A stretch of DNA of 64,000 bases from Symbiodinium natans (taxonomy: Eukaryota > Sar > Dinophyceae > Suessiales > Symbiodiniaceae): assembly GCA_905221605.1 (NCBI GenBank), contig CAJNDS010002154.1, positions 182,001-246,000 on the forward strand. Direction: 5' to 3'. The notes under the pieces were generated by a model. It was not told the DNA's origin and searched no databases. It worked only from the letters and a program-made list of their open reading frames with translations. The position numbers were made by a program, and so were the translations under genes. Shown here in pieces: positions 25,231-38,110 of the stretch; the stretch's first letter is position 1; each line of letters starts with the position of its first letter.

Positions 25231-27970
25231 TCAATGCAAAGGGTTGTTGCCGATCGCGGAGGCTGCCACGATTGTGCCAATACTGAAGAAAGGCAATGAT
25301 GAACCCTGGTACTTCCTTGGCGCAAGGGTGTAGTGTAGCATTTTGGTCTGGATCAAACTGTGTTCGCAATGCATCGGTGCACGACAAGCCCTTGCGAACC
25401 TTGAGCTTCCCAGTAAGCCAGGGGTCACATCGTTCTTGATTGGATCCTCAAGAAACAATGTGATCGCGAAGTAGACCTGTGGCACGATCAACGCAAGGAG
25501 CCCCAGCGCATAGTTTGTCTCACCTGACCAATGGTGAAAGGAAACTTTCTGTAACAGATGTTTTTGTAACAGATGCGAAACATGTGTGAGGAGTGTCATG
25601 CATCCATGGCAGAACATGCCATAACAATTGCCCGAGTCTCCAATATAGAACAAATACCCGACTATTGTGAGCTGGACCGAGTCTTTGATGATCGGTGCCA
25701 TGTACCTTGGAGCTGCAGAGAAGGGCATGACATGGCATGACAGCGGCAGATCACTCATGTCCGGTGTTGTCGTTGCCAGGCTCTGAGCTGACTTTGGTTC
25801 AGCGCCTGGGTGCTTTGCAGTGTCCACTCCAAAGACGACCGGAGCGGAGGAAAGCCCCAGTTTGGTGTCTCCTCTAACAACTCTCACACACAAAAGAACC
25901 AAACGTCTAGACATTGCAGCGTGCGGCCCCCGGTGTTGGGCTTGCATCCATGTGGTGAGATATGTCGCCTTCCTCCCTTGCCTGCTAAGGTCATCTAAGG
26001 CCTACGGCCTACGGGGCTAGGCGGCCCTACTGGGCAAGTGCACCTTCCACACTCTTGAAGTCGTTGACGATCGCGATCCCCACAGCAGCAATTGAGTACC
26101 ACAGCGTCAGGCCAATGATCTCCGGTGTCACCTCCCGATGCACGGTTGCTTACTGCAGCTTGCATCGAAACTGCACTATGTTGTGCAACCCACAGCTCAA
26201 AACTTCTCAAGACATAGATGCGTAATCTGCCTCACCGAATGTGCACTGTCCGGCCAGCCAGGGCAGAGCTATGTAGCTGGAACCCAGAGCATAGCAGCCG
26301 GAGATCCAGTTTTGCTTGAGCTTCAGCCTGGGAAAGACAGAGACATGTTTCAGGCAGATGCTGAGATGCTGAGATGCTGAGCATGGCATGGAGCCGAGCA
26401 GCGGTGGGGCCGAGTAAATATAGGCCATGAAGACACCTGGGAAAGGAGCAGTTGTAAAGACGGCCCCCCCAGAAAAGTGAAGTTCAATCTCTTGCATCTA
26501 CGTCGTGCATCTCCGTTCAAGGTTCAGAACATGATTTGGGAGGCGAAGTAAAGGACATTAATATTGGCTCCGTCTTCCCAGCAAAGATGCCCACAACCGC
26601 CACGGCAAATACAGTTGGAGGCCAATGCCCTTGCCAGATGTCCTGCGTTGTCCATCGCGGCGAAAGATGCAAAAATGATGCAAAAACGCGTGCTTAGCGA
26701 GCGCCGTGTTCCGAAATGCAATGCTCGTATAACATATAATTACAGTTAGCGCACCAGCTGCTGCGTGAAAAAAAAAAGTTCGGTCCAGCGTGATCGCCAT
26801 TCCCAAGCCCAGCCCACCCAAGACATAGATCTGCTGCCAGACTTCTTCCTGAGTGCCCAACATATGTGTGGGAGAATCTCAAAACCATTGAGTAGCGGTT
26901 TTGAGGGTCCGGCTTCTGTGATGCGGCCGGACGGGATGGGCCGGTAGGGCTCGTTAATGGCATCTAAATCCTTGTCATACCAGTCATTCAGCGTCTGCCT
27001 TGGTCCCAACGGATCCGACAGCTTTCTGCAAATTACACAAAATGACGTGTGCTTGCCCCCATGTCTCTAAGGACATATCTTGGGCAATGCCTCGCTGCAG
27101 TCTGAACTTCCATTACTGCTGCTTTGGGCGCTTTGAGAGCTTAGAGAGCCTAGTACCAGGACCCATTGACTGATGTTCGACAAAGCTGCGTGTAGCCAAC
27201 CAGGACTGGGCCAGAGAGAGTGACGCACAAGAGGAACCTGAGCAGCTTCACAGCCCTGGCACGAGACTGCCAGGAATGCTGCTTTACGACTACACTGCAA
27301 TCCACATCTTGGCAAACTAATCTGCAGTCGTGTGCTTGCAAACCCGCAACTCACATTCTGCATAGCAGGGAGAGATGTGGATGCATATTGGAAAGAGTCT
27401 TTGTCTCGGACCCGTGTTGGGAACGGGCCAGATCGTTTGGTTTGGATGTCGGACAAAGCCCCGATGTGCTGCCGATGCTCACACCGCAAAAACAGCTACT
27501 GCCTCCACCGCAGTGCGAAAGCTCGCAACGCTACCCATTGCTGCCAATGATCTTGGCATATTCCTCTGGGCTTGCTGTGGACCAGTCAAAGTTGCCACTG
27601 GCGCATACACCTGCACTGGTCAAAACTTGCAAGGTAAGCATCCCTATGTCTATCTGCAATGCTTCTCGGTTTCGACTGCAACTTGTGTCGAAAGTTCTGT
27701 CCAGGTATGTTAGCCTGTTAGCGAGTGGAGCGAGAAACAACGACTACAGCACGCTTCCGGCAGCGCTGCCTGCGATGACTCCAAAGATGAGTGGAGGCCA
27801 GGTAACTGGCTTGCAAAGCTGAAGCCGAATCCTGGTATTTCCCATGTGTCAAGACTGTTGCATTTCGAACTGGATAGCACTGGCACCCCATGAATTCATA
27901 GAGAGCGTCTTCCACAGAGGCTCATCTTCTGTTTCGCTGGCACCCTTCATTCCCAAGAGCTGCTGAAGTG
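25231..27970 (-). CDS. chlG: Chlorophyll a synthase (UbiA-family prenyltransferase), at least 12 short exons
   Basis: This plastid enzyme esterifies chlorophyllide with phytyl or geranylgeranyl diphosphate. Conserved blocks of the family appear in order on the minus strand: LLGMKGASETEDEPLWKT (about 27905-27968), LQLCKPVTWPPLIFGVIAG (27760-27828), SGNFDWSTASPEEYAKI (27545-27608), SGPVLVGYTQ (27192-27235), TLNDWYDKDLDAINEPYRP (26920-26996, the first Asp-rich NDxxDxxxD motif), an LGGLGLGM block (26786-26858), WQGHWPPTVF (26579-26642), AYIYSAPPL (26404-26441), LKLKQNWISG to LAGQCTFG (26235-26327), IAAVGIAIVNDFKSVEG (26044-26131, second Asp-rich motif), GLSSAPVVFGVDTAK (25818-25871), QLTIVGYLFYIGD (25637-25704), NYALGLLALIVPQVYF (25427-25523) and KYQGSSLPFF (25231-25314, stop TGA). 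The transit peptide exon upstream of 27.97 kb was not identified. Confidence 0.95.
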
Positions 27971-28254
27971 ATCCTCCAGGGATTTTGGTGCTTTGCTGTC
28001 TGCGCAGCATCAAGGGTCCCATGGTTCCCGTGGCATCAGCAAAGTGATGCTTGCCTGACGTGTTGCAAAGATAGCAAATGTCCTTTCTTCTCCTCGGCTC
28101 TCCTTGTGCTTCTAAACTGTCCTTGGCTCAGGCATGCCTGCCAACCCTTGAATATGATGCTCCCAGATCTGATGTGCCATGCGTACCACGTTTCTTCTTC
28201 TTCTCCTTCTGCTTCTGCTGGGCTTGAGCGACTAGGAAAAGGTGACCCTAGCCC

Positions 28255-28682
28255 TCGCGCTCTCAGTCTCTCTCTCTCTGTCTCGTCTCTTTCTCTCTGC
28301 TCTCTCTGTCTCTTTCTTTCTTTCTTTGGGGCATGGAGGGGGTCCTCCGCGCTGCAAGCGCCCCGGTCTCGCATTCCTCTGTACTATGCTCACGTCTGCA
28401 GCTCGTTGGCTCTCTGTCTCTCTCTCAGTCTCTCTCAGTCTCTCCCTATCTTCTTCTTCTGCTGGGCATGAGGAGACCCGGGGGCCCCCCCGCGCACCAA
28501 GGCGCGCCCGAGTGCGAGATCCAGGTGAAAAACGTGTTGGGGGCTGCCTCTTTCTGTCTCTCTCTGTCTCTCTGCGTCTCTTTGTGTGTCTCTGTGTGTC
28601 TCTGTGTGTCTCTATGTGTCTCTATGTGTCTCTATGTGTCTCTATGTGTCTCTATGTGTCTCTATGTGTCTCTCTTCCTTCC
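28255..28682. repeat. CT-rich cassettes and a 10-bp TCTCTATGTG array
   Basis: CT/CTGT runs alternate with GGGGCATGGAGGGGGTCC and GGGCATGAGGAGACCCG blocks. About 28586-28675 is a tandem array of TCTCTGTGTG then TCTCTATGTG units. Confidence 0.8.
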
Positions 28683-28689
28683 TTCCTTC

Positions 28690-29328
28690 CACAGCACATA
28701 ACCCCCAAGGGGGTCGTCCCAAGGGACGTGCTCCAGCGATCCAGTCGGGATTGGTGACACCATCAGTACAGGTTGGAGTTACATCCTATTAGACTGCCCT
28801 CCACTATACCTGTATGATCATTGCAGGCAAGATGGTGGGAGGACCAAACAACACAAACCAGTACCCTGATCCTAAGCTCCCCGATACCCCCCTTTCCTCT
28901 CCCACTCAACTTGGCTCTTGTAGGAACTCTCCCCGAGGGTTGGCTTCCCGAGTGTTCCTCAGGTATGTTACAGCTGACTTGAGTGTGGGGTCGCCGGTGC
29001 ATTCTTAAGGGTAAAGGTGGTCCACAGCATGCCATACTTCCGGAAAGAGATCCCTCCCCGTTCAGGTCCCTAGCCCTATAGGTACTGGCACGACTCCCCC
29101 TCCCTGTTTAGGTTCTCGGCGACGTTCAGAGTTGTGGAGTCAGCTCAGTGCCGTTCCTCCCCTCAAGTTAGCAGTGCAGGCTAAGGTCTACTTGGGGGAA
29201 CTAGGGTAGATGAGGTGGCGAGGTGGCACTTGTAAAGCTATTGATGCTTTCCCCTTGAAGGAGTGTTATGACTGTACACGCTCCTGTTCCCGGGCCATTC
29301 TTGGGGTAACTATGGACCACAGCTTGCT

Positions 29329-29370
<42 letters not shown>
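28690..29370. other. Unassigned sequence ending in (CT)n
   Basis: No gene is recognised. The base composition differs from the flanks, with many CCCTCC and GTAC motifs. It ends in a (CT) run at about 29332-29370. It could be a non-coding dispersed element. Confidence 0.35.
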
Positions 29371-29374
<4 letters not shown>

Positions 29375-29454
29375 TATCTATTCGAAGTACGACCGCAGAT
29401 TAGGACGACAAGTTGAGAATCCTGCCGCCGGGGGTGGGGACTCGCACATTCAGG

Positions 29455-29600
29455 ATTTGCCCTTGAAGTCGTTCGAGTTCCATACGGGTGGTGGACAAAG
29501 CTCGGCTTGACCGATGCGTTTGGGACTTTCGATCTGCCTTTGTTCATCTTTGGCACCTGAAATGACAATACTCTTCTTGGTCCTGAAGCTATTCTTATAT
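29455..29600 (-). CDS. Possible short exon upstream of chlorophyll synthase
   Basis: A minus-strand frame encodes KSIVISGAKDEQRQIESPKR and continues to NSNDFKGKS and a stop. It could be a terminal exon of a gene lying further right. The evidence is composition only. Confidence 0.25.
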
Positions 29601-30249
29601 ATTTTGATATCCATGTGCTGATGAGCCTCGAGCCTGAGCCCTCGCGGCCAGCACGGACAATAGCGCAAAAGGCAGCGCCTCAGTTTCCGGCTGGCTGCCA
29701 AGCCAGGAATGGATGCACGATGATGCCAGTTTACTATGAAAAAGACGATGCATTCATCGCATTCAGCACCTGGTCATCTAGAAGATAGCCCACCAAAGAT
29801 TGTAAAGACTGTCCAGGCAATGTCCATGTCATGCCGTGTCCATGTCATGCCGTGGCTTTACTCCGAGGCACGGCCGATTGGGTGGAGAAGAGGCTTGATG
29901 AGTCTTCGGTACTAGTTGTGGCGGCCCTGACCTCACAGGAATGCATCCTTTACCTCAATGGTCATTGAGGAGAATTGTCGCTGCCGGCCTGGTGTGAGTG
30001 AGCCAAGTCCGAGGGGATCCCACGCCCACCGGGTGCTGCCACGAACCTATCGTATCTGTCGGTTCGATAGGTGTACAAGGGCTGTACTATTCGCTTCTTT
30101 GCGTGTCACATGGCAAAGCTCCGCCAAGCAGCCCCACACCGCCAGCACCCAATGCAGCAGCACATAGCGCCGCGCGGAGTGCTGGCCGCCTTCCAGGATC
30201 AAGCAAACACGCCTGGGTGGACCACCCCTGCATTCTTCGTACTGTTGCT

Positions 30250-31130
30250 CACGATGCCTCCAGCGTTGGGCTTGCACTGCAGCGTCGGCCATAGCAATGG
30301 CTGCAAAGGGCGGCACCACCCAAGTGGCCACAAGCTCTAAGCTGCATTGGAAGGCCACAGTACAAGCACAACATGTTTAGAATCGTTTTACAGGACAGTC
30401 CGGGAAATCCGTCTCTCGTCAGACTGCAATCGATCCTGCGCCCAGTGCCGAAGCTTGTTGGGCTCTGAACATATGTTGCACCACCGTACTTGAGCTCGTT
30501 CATGGTGTAGAACCCGATAACCTCACCAGGTGCTGAGATGTGCTCCCATGGGGAGCAGAAGCAACTCCAGGCGACCGCACAACTTGTTTGGGCCTTCGCC
30601 TGGAAGATGAACATGACCGGGGATAGCCTGCAGAACATGCGTCAAACGCTCACATATATGTTCACCTGCAAATTCCAGTTCAAACCGTATGGCCGAGGCA
30701 CGTCAGGAGCTGCTTTATGAGGCGTATAACGGAGGTCACCAGACCAGCCTGCAAACACCGTCTGCCACAGACGCATGTCATGGCCATCCACCGATGCAGT
30801 GAAAGCCACAGTGGGGCCCACTTCGTTGGCAGCCTTCCCAGGCCCGTGCCTGCATCCACACCTCGAAGAAAATCGGGGCCATCTGCGCAAGGAGGAAGAC
30901 GATAAGCAAGTTGCCCGAGTAAATATACCTGCTGGCTTCTTTCTTGTCAACCAACAAAACCACAGATGAACGGGGCATGTACTAGCTTTCATTTGCATTG
31001 CTGTACATACGCTTGCAAGCTCACGCGTTGGCGTTCCCCACCCACCAAGCCGCGCAACAGGACGACACCATACGACGACATGCTCCCTGAAAAAAACCAC
31101 GGAAACAGGGCACTGCCATGCTTCCGCCAT
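30250..31130 (-). CDS. Probable multi-pass membrane protein exons, family not recognised
   Basis: Successive minus-strand blocks look coding: ALFPWFFSGSMSSYGVVLLR (about 31040-31110), YIYSGNLLIVFLLAQMAPIF (about 30850-30925), a soluble segment with SVDGHDMRLWQTVF (about 30680-30830), GEVIGFYTMNELKYGGATYV (about 30475-30540) and ELVATWVVPPFAAIAMADA (about 30280-30345). At least three are hydrophobic enough to span a membrane. It lies upstream of chlorophyll synthase on the same strand. A role in the same pathway cannot be claimed, and boundaries are approximate. Confidence 0.4.
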
Positions 31131-31343
31131 GATTGACCTGGGCCAGCATCGAACGTATGCACAGGCACATATTGGAAAATAAGCAAACGTATAGGCGGAG
31201 AAGCATTGGTTTGCCCGCAGGATCTTCGGAAGAGGTTCGTCTCAAGCTTTCAACTTCAAGGTTGCGGCCTTTTTCAATGTTTCGGGGTGGTGGGAGGCTC
31301 AGTCAGGACAAGGTGGGGTGGTTTGGGGGGCACAACCCCCTCA

Positions 31344-31366
31344 CCCCCCCCCCCCCCCCCCCCCCC
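31344..31366. repeat. Poly-C run (23 C)
   Basis: An uninterrupted C run preceded by a G-rich TGGGGTGGTTTGGGGGG stretch. Confidence 0.9.
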
Positions 31367-31761
31367 ATTTGAAAAACACTTCAGAATAAGCGGGGGGAAG
31401 GCAAGTTGGGGAGGGACATTTGAAAACATGGTGCCTACTGTTACAATGACGCGTTTCGACAAACTTCATATGGGTTTCGAAGCCAGTTCGCATCATGACA
31501 TGAAGATGACCCTTCATGTGGCATTTCCTGGGTGTGGATCATGAAAAAGAGTTTCTGAGCTGTTGTGGCCGTACCCCATGTTGAAAACATTATCTAGTGA
31601 AACACCACCACCACCAGGGGTAGTGACTATGGTGCATGGTGGTCAGGGCTTTATGAAAGGGAGGCATGACACGCAACATTCCGAAACACCGTGCCTTCGC
31701 AGTCCAAACCACGATATGGACCCTGAAGCCCAGGGGGCGCGGGCAAACCTCTAGGCGTACA

Positions 31762-31765
31762 TCTC

Positions 31766-31806
<41 letters not shown>

Positions 31807-31834
31807 TACATATATATATATGTGTGTGTGTGTA
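31762..31834. repeat. ATATAC / TA / TG microsatellite
   Basis: (CATATA)n changes into (TA)n then (TG)n. Confidence 0.9.
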
Positions 31835-32537
31835 GACGCCAGCGACAGCACTGGCAGGTGTTAGACAAGTGGGTATGGCACTGGCCAGTGCATCATGCTG
31901 GGCTAGCCGGCGCTGCAGATTGTCCAGCTGCACTGCACCTGGATTCAGCACTACAGGCATAAATTCATAAGTAACCTCTGTGTATCGGTCCGTGACCTGG
32001 TGCTGGCCCTGTCACTTTTCATTGCTCCAGGCTCCAGGGCTCCCAGCTTGATGGAGAGGTCATGGGAGTCCTTGAGAGGTCCAAGGGTCCGAGGTGGCTG
32101 AGAATTCTTCGGATGTAGGGAAGTGTAGGCGTGTGTAGGGATGTGTAGGGGTGCAGGAGTCCTCGCAGCCATTCAGGAGGATCAGCAGCCAAACCAAGGT
32201 AAGCACAGGCAGACCCCAAGAGACCTGAATCTAACAGAAAGACAGCTTTGCAGAGTTAAGCTGCTGAGCACTTCAGGTCGGCTACGGCTATGCAAGGGGG
32301 GGCTGTGTTTTGGAGCTGAGCTTTCGGCCGCCCACTGAGACAGGTAGTGGCCCATGTGCGCGTAGTAAAACCTGCTGTCGTGCTGTGCGATGCGTTCAAG
32401 GTGTGAAGCTACAAGCTGCGATCGAAGCTGCGAGCGACGCTGTTCGCAAGCTGCTACCAGTAGCGACAGGCCAAGCGGCGACAGGAACTCCGGCAACGGC
32501 AGGAGACTCCCCAGGCGCAACGTCTGTCTTGTGATCC

Positions 32538-34837
32538 TTAGGAGTTAGGAGTGTCAACCTTTCGCAGATGCCGGGCACCCTTTTGCCATCCAAACTTGGT
32601 TGCTTCCAGTACGGGGGCCACGCAGCTGCTCGCCAGCTCCAGATGAAAGCTTGGAGAAAAAGGCCAGCACCTTGGGGCAGTATACAGCTTGCCATTCTGT
32701 TTACACTGCCAGCATGCAGTGGATTCCAGTCCAGTCCACTCCATGACCAAAGCTTTTACAAGACATGGCTGTTCGGTTCTTTCCCTGAGTTCCTTTCTGC
32801 GAAAGCGCCCTGAGGGAGCCGGCCGCGACATGCCGTCACAACATTCTTTCTGGAAAAACCTCTGCCTCTGCTTTTCACCCTGTGGAACAGGCTCCGCGCT
32901 GTGTTGAAGCCAAGATCTCGACCTGACAAAGACGAGCTCGGCTGGAAGGTACGGACTCGGTTTGAACTCTCCGCATTTCTCCTGCCTTTGGCTAAATGGA
33001 AATATTCGCGATGCTTGATGGTACGGCCTCGGCATGAACGCAATGAGCATTTTTTCAGCTGGCTGTATTGCCGAATCTAGCTCGGACAGCCATTCGCCAG
33101 CTTCCGAGCATGCAAGTTCAGCTACACATGGCGTCATGCCTCATCTTGCTTGCTGTGCCAGCATGGAACATTGTATCAAGATCCGCTGGATGCATGCGCT
33201 GACTCGCTGAGGTCGACGGACCTCCGCCTCGCAGCACGAAATCCATCCCGGCGAAGATGTCCTTGCATCTCACCAACACGGCGTGTTGTTCAGTGATAAC
33301 TTGCAAGGCATTGTTCAGATGCAGTCGGCGTGTAAAAACCTAAAAGCACATTTGATTTCATGGACTGTTTCTGTGGCCGCACTGCAAACAAGAACGGCCA
33401 ACAGCAAACATTGGCAGTAATCCGTCAATCCGTCCTCAGACAGGTTCAGCGTCTTTGTTGCCTTGGAAACACCTCCCTGCTGCATCATGTACTCCTGAAA
33501 GCAGGCGACCACATTCCGCAGCAAAAGCGCTACTCACTCATCAACATCAACAGACCGCTCCACCTTGTTCATGATGTCAGGATGGCCATAGTGCATACGT
33601 GCCTGCGTGTGCGGAGGGGGGGGGGGGGGGGCGCGAGGCTGCGATGCGGCCCAAAACTTTGGGCATCATAACGAATGTGCCCTTTGAGGAATGGGGGAGG
33701 GCTTGCCCAGCACTACCTGGCGAGACACAAGCCTGATACTGGGTTCGTTCCCCGTCACCTTGCGCAAAGAGGAGAATGTTCGCTCTCGAGTCCACTGTAC
33801 AAGCCCAGCAGCAGTCAGCATGTTACCAACCGCTGCTAGGTTTTGTGAGAAAGAAACACTCATCCTTTTCACCATGCTGCGCGATACCACAGGCTTTAGA
33901 GCACAACTGGAAACAGTGTGTGACTCGAAAAACTAAATCGTGCAGCATCGAGGCGGTGCTGAGTCATTTCACGATCGCAAAACAGGCTGGGAGGGCAAGC
34001 CTTAGCCCAACCTCCACGATTCTGATCATGCACTGGCCTCTTTGGACCCCTTTGAGAGAGAAAAACAATGCAGGATTTGCTGTCTTGACCATGCAAATTG
34101 CACCATGAAGCAGCAAGTCAGCAAGGCATGTATGCACAGGCTGCTCAGACTTACCGCCCATCTTGCTCAGCTTGACGAAGGCCCCCTTTACCTCTAAAGG
34201 ACGCGGGTTTGCAGAGCATGCAACTCGCTACGCAAGTGCACATTGCTTCGGAGAGTGAACCTGGCTCAATGGTTCAATCATCTCCCATCTGCAACTATGT
34301 GCAGACCGCAACAAGCACTGTAGATGTTCTTCATGAAGGATGGGGGCGACAAGACATCAGGGTGCGCGCATCTTCTGAAAAACCGCAACTCCATGTCAGC
34401 AAATCCGACACGCTCCTGCCACTCTTGCCTTCCATGATGTTCCATGCAAGTCTACGTCTCTTTTCGTCCAGGCCTATATTGGCAGCAGCCAAGCGCTCGA
34501 GGCCTGGGTCGTCTGCGGCAACTGGGGTGAAGCCCCGATAGGCCCAGCTGGGTCCCCGGCTCTTCATCTTCTCGAGGACCTCAGGAGGATGGCGTACAAG
34601 AATAGACAAGTGTGCAATCAGAGCTCGAGCCGACAGTGCCGACAGCAGCTGTTGCGAAGGTCTGTGCTTGCCCTGCTTGGCCCCCGTACCGCTCGCCCTC
34701 CGGGGGTGCGCAAAGTGCCTGCCTCCATTCATAGCGTGATGCCGTGTGAGGGACAACCAGGCTTGAAGCATGCCCGGCTCGACTTCCAAGGTCCCGACTT
34801 GCTCATGTAGATGACGCGCTTCTAGGCAGTCCCCCAT
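32538..34837 (-). CDS. Unrecognised multi-exon gene, minus strand
   Basis: Several minus-strand segments look coding. In transcript order: EARHLHEQVGTLEVEPGMLQ (about 34760-34825), PPEVLEKMKSRGPSWAYRGF then ERLAAANIGLDEKRRRLAWN (about 34400-34590), SQNLAAVGNMLTAAGLVQWT (about 33760-33850), HPDIMNKVERSVDVDE (about 33540-33585), VVACFQEYMMQQGGVSKATK (about 33425-33515), VLVRCKDIFAGMDFVLRGGG (about 33205-33300) and ELACSEAGEWLSELDSAIQP (about 33050-33120), which continues in a long open frame to 32538. Together these suggest a soluble, helical protein. No motif was recognised. Confidence 0.4.
33606..33632. repeat. G-rich homopolymer run
   Basis: GGAGGGG followed by an almost pure G run inside a presumed intron of the 32.5-34.8 kb gene. 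Confidence 0.8.
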
Positions 34838-35344
34838 AGCAGTGAAGAGGTCACCTCAGCTTGTCGATACCCTGCGTGGCATCTGGTAGCAAGCAGTATT
34901 GTCGAGCATCCCTGCTTCCTTCTGTTGCATCTGCAAAACCCAGATTCTAGAGAACAGAACCCTACTATTAACATAGACTATCAACTAGCTCTAAACGACG
35001 ACCAAGAAGTCATTCAACTAACGCATTGGCTTCTCGAGCCGGCAAGCAAGCTGCCCGCCGTGTATCTGAGCTTCCCAACCGTACTGCGCCCGTGACCACG
35101 CCAGGCTTCCAAGGAGGTTAGCTCCGGCAGGGCTCACAAGGCTACCTGTCCTGAGCTCTCAAGGTTGGGCCCTACACATGCCTGCAGTACAGCGTACAGT
35201 ACAACTCACTCTAGTGCAGCTTCCCTGCACGAAGAAGTCTTGGGCCCCTGCTGCTCACGAATCGCCTGGGCATGGCTAGTGTCTTGTGACACAATCACTG
35301 TATATCACTGTATACTTGCAATTGGAGACGGCTTACCTAACCGT

Positions 35345-35425
35345 GTCGTGGCGATGCATGCGCTGCCAGCCTTCGAGTCCAACAACGCCTCGACCGAGGA
35401 TTTGGCATCCTGGCCATCTACGTAG
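35345..35425 (-). CDS. Possible isolated exon
   Basis: The minus strand reads YVDGQDAKSSVEALLDSKAG, exon-like in composition and on the strand of the neighbouring genes. It may belong to the gene downstream (32.5-34.8 kb) as an upstream exon. Confidence 0.3.
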
Positions 35426-35429
35426 CACC

Positions 35430-38070
35430 GGCAAATGCTACGGGAAAGAATCGCTCAGAGCATCACGCGTTCACACGTAAGCCCCCGACACCAAGTGCCA
35501 AGAGAGCTACACCCTGATTTCGGCGAAGGACGGCGCCAGCCTCGGCACATGTGAAGGCAAACGGCTTGTGCTAACACCCGCGGTGCTTGTCATGCTATAC
35601 TACTATGCTCCATCCCGGCAGCAGCAATCTCCACAGTGCAGCGGTTACAGCAAACAAGGTTCACCCTACGTTCACCTCGATGCTCTTAGACAAGAGAAAC
35701 GGCGACAATCGGCGCCACATGCTACAGAAATGACGTGTGTGACTTGTCTGCGCGGATGCTTAGATGCCTTCAGCTTGAATGTTGCAGGGAGGTTCGACAA
35801 CAGATGCCAGTGAGTAGTGAAGGCAGCACCGGCAGCGTGCGGATGCGTGCGGATTCGTTCTAACAAAACTTGTGGATTCATTCTAATCGAAGACACCGAC
35901 TCATTTCACCAGAAAACGCGCGTTCCTGCTACCCAACACGCGGATTCATGCTACCCGTGCACATCTGCACATCCTATGAACTTTGTTGCATCTCAAACCG
36001 GGAGTGAAAAGGGGGAGCGTGAATCGACCGCGGTAGCGTGAAGCGGGCATCTATCCAGCTCAGCGCTGGCACGCTGACTGCTGAACTTGCGGCCTGTCCG
36101 TGCCATGATGGTGAAAGCGACGTGTTCCGCTATACAGTGGGAGCTGCGTCTATGTCGGCAATGTGGAAACGGAGCTTGCCAAACAGCTGCGAGAATCGAG
36201 GTTCGGCCTTGTGTGCTATTGTGTGCTGGTTGTGCGCTGGTGACCGCTAGTGGGACAGCGGTTGTGCCATGGAATACGCTGGTCGTTGCCATTAGGTGGG
36301 AGTCAAGAACCGGGGACAATCAAAACAAACCTCTGAGTGTGCTGCGGGTGTGGCTAGTGTCTTGGTTTTTCGACGGATCACCAAGGCGTGGTTGTATGCA
36401 CCTGCGGCGAAGTGAGCTGACTTGAACATGCGCAACATATTGCAACCAACTACGGAACTGAATAGACGAAGCAGCTGCGAAGGACAGGCATTTCTGAATC
36501 TGAGCAATCGGCTCAGTGCGCCCGCCTGATGCAGGGTTTCGAACCTAAAGTGCCACTCAGTGCTCACCCCTGCACATGCCTGGTCATCGCAGTTGCCGCG
36601 CGCAACCCCGATGGCAGACAGCAGGCTGGCCTGGTTGTGACCCAAGCTGAATATCTGTTTGAGTCGGATTCTCTCGGTATCTGAGATACCGACACCACAT
36701 GGAGTATTCTCCAGTGGCTCTGGAAAAGCCTCCGCGGAGTGAGCGAGTGACCATTTTTGGCATGTAAGGCCCTCTTCGAAAGGTGCCAAAGGACGTACCT
36801 CCTCATCCCCGTGACATTCGTAGGAGCAGGCCTCAAACAGGCTTCGGAGATGAAGCTTTTCTGAAAATAGCCAAGGAAAGCAGATGTAGTGAACCTGACA
36901 TTACATCCGCCGGGGCTCCAGGCCCAAGACGTTCCTCCTTTCCCCATTCCCTGAAACCACCCATACTCCGGACTGCCTATGTGGACCTCCCCCATGGACG
37001 ACCTCTATGGCCCATAAAAGTGGAGGGGTCTGTCGGTCCAGACCTAGCCCGCCATAAGAGGTTTCCAAACCTCTCCGGTCTAGTCTCGAGGGCCGATGGA
37101 GCCTGTAGAGTCATGATGGTCCACAGCCCATGATGGAGGTCCATATTGGTGGTTTGAGTATATAGGAGGTTCACAGCTGTGGCCACCGTCCTGGGGATGC
37201 CCTAACCCCCGTCTTCTATGCACCCCCTACTGACCCCCCCGAATTTTCATATTTTTCTGAACCAACCTTCCATAGAAATGCAGACGACCCTCAGACCCTT
37301 TGTGTAGCCTTTGGGGACCTCCTGGGCCCCCCCTCAAATCCCCTGGCCGGCTGAAGAGCGGCGCGAGCAAGTGTTTGCAATAACTTTTTTCAGTAGCAAG
37401 GGGAAACGTCACAATTCCCAAATTGCAACTGCATGGTTGTGGGTGGTTGACGGAGCCAGCGCCCAGCAGCGTGATGGCTTCATCGAAAGCCTACGAGGCT
37501 GGAAGCCCCATGGCCAACGTCTTAGCACTTGTTTTACATGTGCTCTTGCTAAAACTTAGACTCAGCCCAACCTCCAAGGCTCCTTTGCTGTCCCCGCGGT
37601 CAGCTTTGGCAAATGCCAGGTTCAGCCTTGCAGGAGGAGCGCAACCGGCATGTCAAAGGAGAACCTCCTGATCTTGAGCAACTACAGTATCCGACCATCC
37701 GTCCAGAGACGGTAAGGCACGGACAGCAGCACAGCACCATCTGCCCCAAACAAGCTGCCAGTGCCTTGTCACATGGGGATCCTACAGGTTGGCCTAGCAG
37801 CGCAAGACTGGTAAGAAGGAGTTGTGGTTCATAGCTTTAGACACAACACATTCGAGAATTAAGTCGCCGGCGTTCCCGAATACGCTTTCCCTGCAACAGC
37901 AAAATTGTGACCAGTGTGAAAGTCACAGGCCATCGCAAGCTCCTAATTCGATTCACATGAGGAAAGCAATGCTGGCTCTCTCTGCTAAAATCTTTGACCT
38001 CCACCACTCGTTCTAACGATCATTCCTTCATATGTCCTCAGCAGGACACGAGCCCGAAACCAACTTGAAG
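35430..38070. other. Long stretch without a recognisable gene
   Basis: Open frames occur on the minus strand at 36292-36789 and 36564-36995 and on the plus strand at 35568-35813, but none shows a motif or exon-like continuation. Near 36960-37170 GGACCTCC and its reverse complement recur around CCCATGATGG, a weak inverted structure. Confidence 0.35.
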
Positions 38071-38075
38071 GGTTA

Positions 38076-38110
38076 GATATATATATATATATGTATATAT
38101 ATATATGTAC
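38076..38110. repeat. TA-rich microsatellite
   Basis: Alternating TATA with two TATGTA interruptions. Confidence 0.85.

Noticed and set aside
32538-33137. A single 199-codon gene
   Set aside because: A frame of this length is expected by chance about once in a window of this size; only its start looks exon-like, so it was merged into the low-confidence multi-exon gene.
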